Of a stretch of 64,000 nucleotides of DNA, positions 49,575-64,000 are shown in pieces. A program made the translations under genes and the position numbers. The stretch's first letter is position 1. Every line of letters begins with the position of its first letter. Source of the DNA: Megalobrama amblycephala (taxonomy: Eukaryota > Chordata > Actinopteri > Cypriniformes > Xenocyprididae); the NCBI RefSeq assembly GCF_018812025.1, contig NC_063058.1:16254797-16318796 (forward strand), written 5' to 3'. The notes beneath the pieces are model-generated. The model made no database searches. It was given only the letters and a program-made list of their open reading frames with translations, and was not told where the DNA came from.

Positions 49575-50530
49575 AGGTGCCCAAGAATGCTTTTTCACAA
49601 GATGTAATATAAGTCTAAGGTGTCCCCTGAATGTGTCTGTGAAGTTTCAGCTCAAAATACCCCATAGATTTTTTTTTTATTAATTTTTTTAACTGCCTAT
49701 TTTGGGGCATCATTAACAGTGCACTGATTTACACTCGGCGCCGCCCCCTTAAATCGCGTGCTCCCTGCCACATGAGCTGTCGACTATATTAGCTAATATA
49801 ACCCTCAAATGGATCTTTACAAGATGTTCGTCATGCATGCTGTATGCATGCTTCGAATTATGTGAGTAAAGTATTTATTTGGATGTTAAAGTTTTATTCT
49901 GAGTGAATTTGAGGCTGTGCTCCGTGGCTAACGGCTAATGCTACACTGTTGGAGAGATTTACAAAGAATTAAGTTGTGTTTGTGCATTATACAGACTGCA
50001 AGTGTTTAAAAAATGAAAATAACGACGGCTCTTGTCTCCGTGAATACAGTAAGAAACGATGGTAACTTTAACCACATTTAACAGTACATTAGCAACATGT
50101 TAACGAAAGATTTAGAAAGACAGTTTACAAATATCACTAAAAATATCATGTTATCAAGGATCATGTCAGTTATTATTGCTCCATCTGCCATTTTTCGCTG
50201 TTGTTCTTGCTTGCTTACCTAGTCTGTTGATTCACCTGTGCAGATCCAGACGTTACTGGCTGCCCTTGTCTAATGCCTTTCATAATGTTGGGAACATGGG
50301 CTGGCATATGCAAATATTGGGTGCGTACATATTAATGATCCCGACTGTTACGTAACAGTCGGTGTTATGTTGAGATTTGCCTGTTCGTCGGAGGTCGTTT
50401 GAACAAATGAGATTTATATAAGAAGGAGGAAACAATGGAGTTTGAGACTCACTGTATGTCTTTTCCATGTACTGAACTCTTGTTATTTAACTATGCCGAG
50501 GAAAATTCAATTTTTGAATCTAGGGCACCT
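49575..50530. mobile_element. 0.95 kb TTAA element (AGGTGCCC family), copy 4
   Basis: 956 bp from AGGTGCCCAAGAATGC to CTAGGGCACCT with TTAA at 49571-49574 and 50531-50534, same orientation as copy 1. It carries the perfect 22 bp palindrome at 50341-50362. Confidence 0.93.
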
Positions 50531-50534
50531 TTAA

Positions 50535-52898
<2,364 letters not shown>

Positions 52899-53041
52899 CA
52901 TAAATGAGTACACCCCCTTTGAAAAGTAACATTTTATATAATATCTCAATGAACACAAAAACAATTTCCAAAATGTTGACAAGACTATGTTTAATATAAC
53001 ATATGTTTAACTTATTATTATAACTTATATTATATGCTTAA

Positions 53042-53708
53042 AGGTCCCGTTCTTCGTGATCCAAACTTTAGTTAGTGTGTAATGTTGTTGTTAGAGTACA
53101 AATAAAATCTGTAAAATTTTAAAGCTCAAAGTTCAATGCCAAGCGAGATATTTTATTTAACAGAAGTCGCCTACATCGAACGGCCAGTTTGGACTACATC
53201 CCTCTACTTCCTTCTTTAATGACGTCACTAAAACAGTTTTTTGACTAACCTCCGCCCACAGGAATACACAAGAGTTGCGTTTGTAGAGTGTGTTTGTCGC
53301 CATGTCGTCGAAACGCTGTTATTTTCATCCCGCAGTCCAATCACCGGGTCTGATTCCGGCTCAAATTGATAGGGTAAAATTAAAGACATGTTTACAATAA
53401 CGCTGAGCGCGTGCATCTCCACGTTATGGTAAGAGGCGTGACCTTTCCGGGCAAGATGCGCTAAACTGCTGTCGAATCACAACACAGGAACCGCTGGCAC
53501 AATCAGAACTCGTTACGTATTTCTGAAGGAGGGACTTCATAGAACAAGGAAGTCATCAGCCCGTTTTTATGACAGTGGAAACAGCGGTATACAGATAAGT
53601 AAATTATGTGAAAAATACTGCGTTTTTTTACACACGAAACATGAACACGTTATATTGCACACTATAAACACAATCAAAGCTTCAAAAAACCACGAAAAAA
53701 TGGGACCT
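53042..53708. mobile_element. TTAA-flanked MITE (AGGTCCCGTT family)
   Basis: 667 bp with ends AGGTCCCGTTCTTCGTG and CACGAAAAAATGGGACCT and TTAA at 53038-53041 and 53709-53712. Removing it restores a continuous Tc1 left arm. The interior is GC-richer (53160-53550) and has no recognisable protein. Confidence 0.9.
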
Positions 53709-53813
53709 TTAACTTATTATTTTCATGTTATAACTTAGATTACACATTTTTCAGTTTTACTCAAATTAGGGTGATGCAAAAATGAGTACACCCCACAACA
53801 AAAACTACTACAT

Positions 53814-54552
<739 letters not shown>

Positions 54553-54720
54553 TTGTAGTCTAAAATTTAGCTCTGCTCCAGAGACTTTCAGTGGGGTGTA
54601 CTCATTTTTGCATCACCCTAATTTGAGTAAAACTGAAAATTTTGTTCTCTAACAACATAGTTAACCTTACTTTCATGTTATAAATTAAACAGATGTTATA
54701 TTAAACTTAGTCTTGTCAAC

Positions 54721-56185
54721 ATATATATATTTTAAATATTTATATTTTAAATACATAATACATAAAAAAAATATAAAATGTGTTAATATAATGACAATTA
54801 ACTATTAAATTGGGCAAAAAAAAAAAAAACTGAATGAGGGACTGGGACCAGAATATAATAGAGAGTTGTGGATGGGCTTTTTTGGCTTGGGATAGTAACT
54901 AACAACCTAGCAATTGACATTGAACTGTACGAAACACATATTAATGACCGTGTACGTGTCAGAAAATGGGCTCTGAATCGACCCATGAGCTTTGTGGTGT
55001 CCCGATTTACCACAAGCAACACAGGGCTGAGGCTAGGTGTCAGAGAGAGACCGAGAGAGTGAGACAGAGAGAATGAGTAAAAACCACAGAGACAGAGAAG
55101 TAGTTAGTGAGGAAAAGAACAGGGAAAGTGAGAAAGAGAAACAGAGAGAAGGAAGGAGAGAGAGAGAGGAAGAGGAAGCTGTAATGAAGTGTCATAATTT
55201 ACCAGTCATACTACAGATGGCAAGTCGGCTCCTTGCTGCTTTTCATTGTTCTATGCCAAAGAGTTGGTGGAGAGCAACTGTCAGTCCTTTGAAAACAGCC
55301 ATGGAGAGAGATGCATTCACTCAACCTGTCATTTCACCCACCATTATGTTCCCTTTCTAAAAAAAAATTATTTCTGCTCGTCATGGCAGAGGAAATAATT
55401 GGATGTGAAAAGCATGGTCACATTCGGGTCAGAGACAGCCTTTGCCTTTCTTAAATTAAATTCAAACTGTTTGAATGTGATAAATTTCTGCCTTTCCCTT
55501 TCTCATTCCTTCTCTATTCACATTATTTCTCTAAATATTGTTTATATTATGATTTTCATAAAAGGTCTGTTCCTTCCACCCACACCTTTCTGAAAGGACA
55601 ATTTCAAGAGATGAATCCTCACCCCTGAAGACATTAAGTACAAAAAAATATATCTTTAACTGGGAAATATTGGACATACTAGACTGAACTTTTATTTCAA
55701 AAGAGGAAACAAAATCCTGTTTTCTCAGATTGCACTGTAAAAAAAAAAAATGAAAAGGTTTTCTCTGGAGCATTCGTAAATCCTTCAAGGCTATGGAGCA
55801 AAAACTTCTGAGGAAAGCTCCAGGTTAGGCTGTGTAGTGACAGATGTTAATTAAATAATTGTTTAAACAATTTATTAATCAATTAAAAAGGAATTTATAC
55901 CTGTATGATATTACGCTGTACCCACATTGGATCAGTTGTTTGGAAAATAAATAGATGGATGGATTCAGCTGCGGGCGCCATCTTCTGGTCAGATGCGGGA
56001 ATTCATTTGGCGGCGACTCTCACAGTGCGTTATGGGTATTCTCTAGACGTTGAGTGTACATCGGTTGTACACTCGTTATTGCGGTGCATTATGGGATTGA
56101 ATGAGCGCACTCAATAACATCCACAATGGTTTCAGACACTGCTACAATTGGGTGTCCCCTCAAATAGAGCACTATTTAAGGGTAT
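54721..56185. other. Intergenic, no gene seen
   Basis: Purine-rich GAGA/AGAG sequence at about 55040-55175 explains the Glu/Arg-rich open frame there. No gene or complete repeat is recognised. Confidence 0.45.
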
Positions 56186-56188
56186 AAA

Positions 56189-56572
56189 CGCAGGAACACA
56201 GCAAGCCGACGGTCGGCCATTGGGCAGTTTTTGTTCGTCGGCCGACTAAGTTTTCTCAATGTGTTCCTCACTTTCAGCTGAAGTTGGTCCTCTTTTTGGG
56301 CCGATTCGCCATGTTGAATCTGCATCAGAGCTCGTCGGCCTGTCGGCCATCTGATCATTCTGATTGGCTGTTCAGCTACTGCCACCTGCTGGTACGGAAA
56401 GGCATTTCATCTTGCGCAGGTGCAGAACGGACGTGCTACTTGGCCGTCGGCTGTCGGCTTGGTGTGTCAGGCCAACTTTGGACACAGACGCTGCCGACGT
56501 GATCCAACCCCGAAGTCTGCTTTCGTTGCCATTAGTTCGTCGTTCGGCATCGGCTCGGTGTGTTCCTGCCTT
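56189..56572. mobile_element. TIR element with GCAGGAACACA ends
   Basis: The left 'gcaggaacacagcaagccga' is matched by the right 'tcggctcggtgtgttcctgc' in inverse. About 384 bp and GC-rich with repeated 'gtcggc' motifs. No target duplication is evident and no protein recognised. Confidence 0.65.
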
Positions 56573-56630
56573 AAGGGGAAATTTTGGACACAGCCAATGA
56601 AATGAGCTGTAATGTGCACCAGTCCAGGGG

Positions 56631-57569
56631 CCTCATTTATAACCATTGCGTACGCACAAAACAGGCCCTGAAAGAGGCGTACGCCAGTTCCTACGCATAA
56701 TTTGTGATTTATAAAAACAAACTCGACGGGAAATTTGCGCATCTCCACGCAAACTCTGACCAATGCTTATGAACATTTTGGAGACAGAGCAGTTTGGCAA
56801 CACCAACGGTGAGCTGACGGACTGACGGCCGATGAAGGAAAACCACTTTAAATCCTAATTATGAATCCTAATCATAAATGCAGTGCATGTTTACAATAAC
56901 AGTTTAAATAAATAAAAGAATGATTTAAACTCACGTTTTCATTTTGATATACAGATTTACATTAATATTACACTTTCACTAATGGCAATAAGCACTGAAA
57001 TTACATTACGCAGTAGTTATTTAGTTGTTAATCACGCAGAAGTTAAACAAAAATGATATGAATTTAGATAGTAGATGTGCTAGTTTTGATTACTTTTCCT
57101 GTGACGCTGTTTTAATGACAGCGAGGAGTGCTAGGAGCACAATAATTCCTCTTTAAACTGCAGATGTTATGACAAAATATTTTAGCGAGAACGATGATCA
57201 GTGATGCACACTTAACTTTGATATTATGGAAGATACTGCTGGATTCGGTGGTCGAACGGACAGTTGTCCAGTTTGAATAGGTCCAATGATAATAGCTTAC
57301 TGTACAACCACAGATGCATGCAGGTGTTGATGTCGTGTGAAGGATCTTCAAACAATTGTAAGCTCCATATATGGTGATTTCAGGGAGGAGACAGGGTGGA
57401 GATGCACGTACGCACAATCTTCCGCTGACTGGGATTTATAAAGGGATTTTTGCTGAGGTTCTGGCATACGCATGGATTTATAAATGTGCGTACATAGAAT
57501 CTAGCTTTTGCGCGTACGTACACTTTTAGGATGAAATCTACGGAAAGCTTTATAAATGATGCCCCTGAT
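56631..57569. mobile_element. TIR element with CAGGGGC(C/A)TCATTTATAA ends
   Basis: The left CAGGGGCCTCATTTATAA and the right TTATAAATGATGCCCCTG are inverted. Subterminal 'gcgtacg' motifs recur on both sides. The CAG...CTG ends resemble hAT, but I see no 8 bp duplication. About 939 bp, no transposase. Confidence 0.7.
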
Positions 57570-58252
57570 AAATGAGGCTTCCGAGTTTGGCTCTTGAGTG
57601 TGCGAGACGGCCCAGCATGAGTGTGCACATAATGGCCAGAAAGCTTCACATTTCCTTCGGTTTGTGACAAAGCATTCAAGTGACAAATGTCTCCCTGTGA
57701 TCAGACAAGCATGGAGAGCCGACATTCACAGATGCTGCCCACAGCGACTGTCCAAAGTAAATTGACAATATCTATTTGTGTGTGTACCTAGGTACCTAGT
57801 TGGTATGCAATTCTGGTTTGTTACTTCGGACAGGTTCCATTCATCTCTGGCCATTAAGCTCAGAGGCTGAGGGGCAGGAGCTTAGAGTGCAACGCAAGGC
57901 AAAAAAAAGTGAAATAAAACAACAAATAAGACCTCATATAATTAAAAAGTTGTGTGTAATTTGAAAGAACTGTCATTTTTGGGTAAATTATCCCTTTGAT
58001 ATGCAAAAACAACTAAGTAAGCCATTAATAGGTAGTTTTATAATGATTATTGTGGTTAAAACTAAAACAAAAACCAAAGGAAAACATTTACATTAGCCCA
58101 AATAAAAACATAACTGGAGGAAAATTTTATGACACCAAAACTAAAACAAAATAAAAATGGCCACAAATTAATTTTAATTTATGATACATAGTATTATTAT
58201 TATAAAAATGTATCATTATTATTATTTTACATGCATAAATTATTATTAAACT
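57570..58252. other. Intergenic with a MITE end fragment
   Basis: 57970-57999 (gtcatttttgggtaaattat then ccct) resembles a decayed right end of the AGGGTTAGTTCACCC family. Nothing else is recognised. Confidence 0.45.
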
Positions 58253-58256
58253 TTAA

Positions 58257-60288
58257 AGGTGCCCTAGATTCAAAATTTGAATTTACCTCGGCATAGTTGA
58301 ATAACAAGAGTTCAGTACATGGAAAAGACATACATTGAGTTTCAAACCCCATTGCTTTCTCTTTCTTATGTAAATCTCATTTGTTTAAAAGACTTCCGGA
58401 AAACACGCGGATCTCAACATAACACTGACTGTTACGTAACAGTCGGGGTGTACGCCCCCAATATTTGCATATGCCAGCCCATGTTCCCAACATTATGAAA
58501 GGCATTAGAAAAGGGCAGCCAGTAACGTCTGGATCTGCACAGGTGAATCAACAGACTAGGTAAGCAAGCAAGAACAACAACGAAAAATGGCAGATGGAGC
58601 AATAATAACTGACATGATCCATGATAGCATGATATTTTTAGTGATATTTGTAAACTGTCTTTCTAAATGTTTCGTTAGCATGTTGCTAATGTACTGTTAA
58701 ATGTGGTTAAAATTACCATCGTTTCTTACTGAATTCACAGAGACAAGAGCCGTCGCTATTTTCAACACTTGCAGTCTGTATAACTCATAAACACAACTTC
58801 ATTCTTTATAAATCTCTCCAACAGTGTAGCATTAGCCTGTAAGCCACGGAGGACAGCCTCAAACTCATAGAGAATCAAATATAAACATCAAAATAAATAC
58901 TTTACTCACATAATTCGAAGCATGCATACAGCATGCATGACGAACATCTTGTAAAGATCCATTTGAGGGTTATATTAGCTGTGTGAACTTTGTAAATGTG
59001 CTGTAATATAATCGAGAGCTCGTGTGGCAGGGAGCACGCGAATTAAAGGGGCGGCGCGCTGAAAAAAATCAGTGCATAGTTAATGATGCCCCAAAATAGG
59101 CAGTTAAAAAAATTTATTAAAAAAAATCTATGGGGTATTTTGAGCTGAAACTTTACAGACACATTCAGGGGACACCTTAGACCGGAGGTCAGCAACCGCA
59201 TGCGGCTCTTTAGCGCTCCCCTAGTGGCTCCCTGGAGCTTTTTCAAAAATGTATGAAAATGGAAAAAAAAAAAATTTTTGTTTTCATATGGTTTCTGTAG
59301 GAGGACAAACATGACACAAACATTCTTAACATTTTCCAATGCTGTAAAAATGTGTATAATAAATATTAAATTTCAACATTTCTGTCAACGAAGATTTGCG
59401 TCATAGCCATCGACGTCACTTTCCCGCCGAAAGCGCACTCCCTCAGCTGGACTGATTGCCAAAAGAACCTGCTGCGTGACTGGATTTAATAGAGGAAACT
59501 GCGAAAACGTGAGTAAAAACAAACAAATTACACTAAAGGTTGGACTCGAAAGTGTTTCTTACAACTTGTCAAATAAACCTAATCCATGGATATTGACATG
59601 TAGCCAGGAGTCGTGTTTCCTGACATTTATATGTGCCTGATTTGACGCCGAGGAAATACATAAAGCAAATCTGCCGGTGAATATTTAATATAACTACAAT
59701 ATAGGTAGGTTTAAATCAGCGTAATCACTTATATCAATGTTATATATATCGTAATATTGTCCAGCCCTAAAACATATAGTTTTATAGTATAGTTTTTGTC
59801 AGTGTTTATTTTAAAACACACAATTATGCAGAATATAAGATGGAAAATATTTAATAGATGATTTGTCAACATAATATATAACAATACAATATATATGGTT
59901 TTACCTCAAAATCCAACAATTTGACACAAAATGATAACTGCAAATCCATGTTTCTCTGCTGGAGTCCAGCTGTTTCTGTGAATTGCACCGATCCATTTGC
60001 TTCTTTTTTCTGTAGCTTTCAGCATTTTTCAAATATATACCTCGGGAATACCTCATTATGTATTTGTAGCCTACTTAGTCATTTTGATAGTAGGCTAATA
60101 TAGCTAATATACACTTACAGCCTGTGTTGCCTTCATATAAGGCTTATATAAGGCTTTTAATTTTTTGCGGCTCCAGACAGATTTGTTTTTTGTTTTTTTG
60201 GTCCAATATGGCTCTTTGAACATTTTGGGTTGCCGACCCCTACCTTAGACTTATATTACATCTTGTGAAAAAGCATTCTTGGGCACCT
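58257..60288. mobile_element. 0.95 kb TTAA element (AGGTGCCC family), copy 5, split by hAT
   Basis: It runs from AGGTGCCCTAGATTC to CTTGGGCACCT with TTAA at 58253-58256 and 60289-60292. Total 2032 bp because of the 59183-60242 insertion; removing that and one duplication leaves about 964 bp, matching the other copies. The 22 bp palindrome is at 58425-58446 with one change. Same orientation as copies 2 and 3. Confidence 0.92.
59183..60242. mobile_element. hAT element nested in copy 5, perfect 8 bp duplication
   Basis: CCTTAGAC flanks both sides (59175-59182 and 60243-60250). The ends are CGGAGGTCAGCAACC at the left and GGTTGCCGACCCCTA at the right, the inverted 'GGGGTCGGCAACC' type known from vertebrate hAT elements. 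The interior includes 'gcggctctttagcgctcccc' at the left and 'atggctctttgaac' at the right. No transposase. Confidence 0.92.
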
Positions 60289-60613
60289 TTAAACTTTTAA
60301 AACCCTTGTGTATTTAACATAAAAATAAAAAAATAACACTTGTGAAACAGTCAAAATTGACAAGACAAACTGAGAATAAAATGAAAATTAAAAACATTTG
60401 AAAAAAAAAAATTAAAACAATAAAATCAAGTTCACACAAGGGCGTTAAAGCGATAAAGACATTTTTAAAAATCATTCTAAATTTAAAACAACAGCAGACA
60501 ACTTCAACGGCACAGAGGAACGACATCCTTGGAACCACTATCAGAATGATTTTTCCACCTCATAAACGATAAAAACATTGACTTCCAATCAGAATCCAGA
60601 ATAAAGCATTTAA

Positions 60614-60828
60614 AGGTGCAGTAAGCAATTTCTGAGAAACGCTGTTGATATTTGAAATCACCAAAACAAACACGCCCCTACTCAAACGGATCTTGATACC
60701 TCCGCCCCAAATTCACGAACATGCTATGCAACACAGGCACCTCCCCCATAATGAGTGTATACGCCCCCTTCCTGCTGATTGGCTGTTCTAGGTTCGCACC
60801 ACATTCAACAGCATCCCTTACTGCACCT
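60614..60828. mobile_element. TTAA-flanked short MITE (AGGTGCAGTAAG family)
   Basis: 215 bp with ends AGGTGCAGTAAG and CTTACTGCACCT (perfect 12 bp inverted pair) and TTAA at 60610-60613 and 60829-60832. Confidence 0.88.
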
Positions 60829-60832
60829 TTAA

Positions 60833-62221
60833 AGCAACAGACGTCAAATCTGCAGCGCATGCTTATAATAAACAGAACGGACTTTTACCCTGTTCGCACG
60901 TTTATTTCCCTGAAAAGTGAATGTAGTGCTATCAAAACTCTGCACAACATGGTAACACTGTCTCAACCAATGGTGTGAGTTTGTGGGCAGGGCTATCTGT
61001 TGGCCAATCAGGAAGGAAACCTTACTGAAAAGCGTTACATTGCATTTCCATTTGGTGACGCTATTGGCACCCACTCCAGCTTTAAGTCTATGATGGATAG
61101 CATAGACTTACATTTATAGGTGATATCTGTTTAAACATTAACAAGACACATTATAAAATCTACGCCAAATTACCTAGAATTCAATTTACCTTCAAAGGGA
61201 GGCCTTTCTTCTAATTCTTTTGCGCCATACCATCTGATAATTCTTAAACAATCAATCTACACCTGACTATTTTTAATTAAACACATTACTTAAAATGAAA
61301 AACAAGTCGTAAGACCGAACACGGAACCACAGGCTTCTTTCCGCACTCGAACCGATCCATCATCCCGTTCAGGACTCTTTGATCAGCGCATATGTTGATC
61401 TGTGTTTTCGGCTATGGGGACCTAATGAAAACGGCGAGGCAGAACCGCAGGTGGACGATGCACCGGGAGCCTCGTGCGGCTGATGGTTCATCCATCATCC
61501 TTTTACACAACATCAGATTGAGCCCCTCATGCGCACTGGATCTGTCAGGATGATGGAACAGCAGTGTGGCTCCAAGCAAACAGGACAGAAGTGCACAAAC
61601 TCAATAAAACATCATTTTTAACCATTATTAACTTGATTCTTTCTTGTCGACATAAAGGCGAGATTGATTTAATTTCGGCTGCTCTCGTAGGCAAATGCAC
61701 ACCTTGAGCTGTAATTGCACAGGATGGTTTGAAAGATTGCTGGTGGTGTGTGGTTGGGAGGTTACAGTTGATTTGAGGAGCTCAGCATGAAGGCTGCACA
61801 CAGTGGCAAAATACAGGTTGACATTCATGTTTGGAGTGCTAAATACTGGTATGTTCATAGACAGTTAGGTGACAGCTGTGTTCTATATCCAAAGTACCAC
61901 CTTAAATTGAGGAATCAAAACCAAATTTTGCTGTATGAATTATGAATAGAACTTCAGTCAACTAGTTATATCTATGAAATATAAGCACAGACTTTGCACA
62001 GTATTCTTTTTTACTAATCCCAAATAAAAGTTCTACAGTACACCAAAACACTGACTAGAAAAAAAAATGCTATTAAAACTTCAACTTCGCTCAATTTTTG
62101 CCACAAGAAAACATCAAAGGTACTGCTAAATGAATATATTAACTACATTCTTACTCATCCCAACTGATGAATCTACAGTTTGCTATCCAAATTAACTGTG
62201 ATTAGATAAAAAGACCATGTA
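60833..62221. other. Intergenic, possibly conserved patch
   Basis: 61318-61570 is of balanced composition, free of repeats and CpG-containing, so it could be a regulatory element, but nothing in the sequence proves it. No gene is recognised. Confidence 0.35.
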
Positions 62222-62222
62222 C

Positions 62223-62258
62223 TAGGGGTGTAACGGTACACGTATTCGTACCGAAATT
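62223..62258. mobile_element. Orphan hAT terminus
   Basis: 'taggggtgtaacggtacacg' is the same end type as the nested element at 44612, but the rest of the element is absent; the sequence passes directly into a Tc1 fragment. Confidence 0.65.
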
Positions 62259-62824
62259 TTTCAGTTAGGTACATTTCTCATCAGAAGACGCTCCCGTCGA
62301 GGTGTTAACTTCCGTGGACGACCTGGAGGTCTCTGTGAGATGGCTGCAGTTCCATCTTTTTTAAATGTTTGTACCACTTTTGCTACAGTATTCTGACTGA
62401 CTTTGCTGTAGCCTTCACCTTTCTGGTGTAAAGAAATTATTTTCTTTCTCAGGTCTTGTGACATTTCTTTTCCATGTGGTGCCATTGCTGACGGCATGAA
62501 ATGGGAGGGGGTTTTAACACCCTTTTATAGTCAGCTGTCTGCTGGACACCTGTGTAATGAATAATTAGACTCACCTGTGGTTGAATTCTTGTTAAATTAG
62601 ACATTTGTAGTCTAAAATTTAGCTTTGCTCCAGAGACTTTCAGTGGAGTGTACTCATTTTTGCATCACCCTAATTTATTAAGTTATATTATTAACCTTAT
62701 TTTCATGTTATAAGTTAAACAGATGTTATATTAAACTTAGTCTTGTCAACATTTTGGAAATTGTTTTTGTGTTCATTGAGATATTGTTTTTCAAAGGGGG
62801 TGTACTCATTTACGCTGAGCACTG
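62259..62824 (-). mobile_element. Tc1/mariner fragment with intact right IR/DR end
   Basis: Contains the transposase N-terminal coding region followed by the right inverted arm with both direct repeats (gtactcatttttgcatcacc at about 62650 and gtactcatttacgctgag at about 62802). It ends CACTG followed by TA at 62825-62826. The left arm and the catalytic half are missing. Same family as 52898-54720; each copy retains what the other lacks. Confidence 0.88.
62261..62497 (-). pseudogene. Tc1 transposase N-terminal fragment
   Basis: 78 codons on the minus strand giving the paired-like DNA-binding region: DLRKKIISLHQKGEGY, then QNTVAKVVQTFKKDG, then the GRPRK basic hook typical of Tc1 transposases. 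The frame is truncated after RRERLLMRNVPN where the element breaks off. No catalytic residues remain. Confidence 0.9.
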
Positions 62825-62826
62825 TA

Positions 62827-64000
62827 ATTCAAAATATTAATATAAACTATAACTATTATAAACCATAGTATATACTAAAATAACACTTTTTTATTTTAAT
62901 ATTTTAATTTGAATAAACAATTACTGTTTTTTTTAGCATTTTAATCTACTTGACCACAAAATTCTTATGGTTAATCTCAACAAGGTAATGGAAATTATTA
63001 TTATTGTGAGACAAGACAAAACAAAACAAGACTGATTTGGACCAAACTGGAATGTTTTTGGCCTAATACCTGTGAGGATGAAATACCAATTAAATCCTTA
63101 AAGAAGCAATTGTTTAGGGACATTTACAACTGTTACTGTTTCTATGGTTACAGGTATTACAAGACAATTTGAGACTCACACCTGCTAATAAATACAGTGT
63201 CAATCCTCAGCATTGACTTTGTGAATAAAACCAATCATATGCTAAAGACAGGCTATGAATGTCAAGGTAGTACTGTAATTACGTTGTCAAAAATGTCATT
63301 TGGATGATATTTTACGCATTTGGACTTGACAGAACCAGACTTAGGTATACTGATGTCTAAAAGAACGCCTCAACATGTACGTACTTTATATATGCAGTAG
63401 TAACAGAAGCTCAAATTAGCTGCCAGACCGAATCTATGGCATTGTGTTTCTCAGGTTTACGTCAGTTCCAGCCTGTTCGCTCAGAAAATAAAGTGCAATC
63501 ACACCGACAGGGCTTGACAATCTAATCTTGATTGAATTTCGCCGCCGCTTGCTCGCACTAAAACACACAAAGGACATAATTGTGAAACAACTATGTTCGC
63601 CACCCGTAATTTGCTAAAAACTACCATCCTGCCTTTCATTCTGTCCTCACATTTGACATTTACAGTTAAGGTAACAGTACAAGCTTGAGAAGAAAAATCA
63701 GGTGCAAATGTTGCATCAACAGAAGAAATGGTCTGTAAATCGTACACTGTCTGCAGCAGTGCGAACGCCTCAGGGAGGAGAGCTCCATTTTGGCAGTATT
63801 TTTCCACATGAATATTAGCATGTGGGCTAGCCTGTCTGGTTCCGCTCCAAATCCTCTGTGACTATGTCTGACCTCAGACGACCATACGCCCTAAAGGGAC
63901 TCAATCTGTATGTCTACAAATCAGGGACACTTCAGGAAATAAAACTTACTGGCTTGATACAACATACCTGGTTTAGACATGTTTTGCTATCATATTATGA
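62827..64000. other. Intergenic, no supported gene
   Basis: No gene is recognised. A minus-strand frame of 102 codons at 63499-63807 has no motif I can name, though the surrounding 63420-63900 lacks repeats. Confidence 0.4.

Noticed and set aside
55037..55360. 107-codon Glu/Arg-rich frame
   Set aside because: Reads through a GAGA purine tract and has no domain or exon signals.
63499..63807. 102-codon minus-strand frame
   Set aside because: Looks moderately protein-like but matches no family I know and has no start or splice support; left as intergenic.

Overview
This is a gene-poor, repeat-rich stretch of vertebrate nuclear DNA, most likely from a cyprinid (carp/zebrafish-type) fish. The evidence is one intact single-exon coding region closely matching vertebrate chst1, one terminal exon of tmem263 with a proper splice acceptor, and a dense load of short terminal-inverted-repeat DNA transposons of the kinds abundant in zebrafish and its relatives. 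It is not bacterial or viral: there are no operons, long AT-rich intergenic tracts and introns are present, and (TA)n and (CA)n microsatellites are common.

Layout. 1-4.3 kb: two diverged copies of an unidentified ~270-380 bp segment; the second lies directly upstream of a broken copy of the chst1 3' end. 5.2-8.9 kb: an hAT-like element, a fold-back element carrying a THAP zinc-finger remnant, a small palindromic MITE and a 490 bp element with 50 bp inverted ends. 11-14 kb: the chst1 locus (+ strand): putative 5' region, a 5'UTR splice acceptor, a 420-codon CDS and a short 3'UTR. 14.9-22.8 kb: TTAA-flanked MITEs, a 1.2 kb hAT element with a perfect 8 bp target duplication and other insertions. 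23.5-25.3 kb: the 3' end of tmem263 (- strand), convergent with chst1; its N-terminal coding exon was not found. 25.4-42.1 kb: nested fold-back elements, three copies of a ~0.95 kb TTAA element and an LTR-like insertion. 43.9-47 kb: an hAT-type element housing a long palindromic satellite, itself split by a second hAT element. 47-47.8 kb: a degenerate minisatellite. 48.4-64 kb: microsatellites, two more copies of the 0.95 kb element (one split by a third clean hAT insertion) and two broken Tc1/mariner copies with transposase remnants.

The two host genes are unrelated in function: chst1 is a Golgi keratan-sulfate/galactose 6-O-sulfotransferase and tmem263 a small glycine-rich membrane protein. 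They face each other across about 9.5 kb of transposon-rich DNA.

The most striking pattern is that many families with unrelated interiors share the same boundary, a TTAA target duplication followed by an element beginning AG and ending CT. I infer piggyBac-like (TTAA-specific) mobilisation. Other notable items are a conserved 22 bp palindrome centred on TTACGTAA in all five copies of one family, 64 bp perfect palindromes in a satellite confined to an hAT element, the THAP fold-back element and the broken chst1 duplicate.
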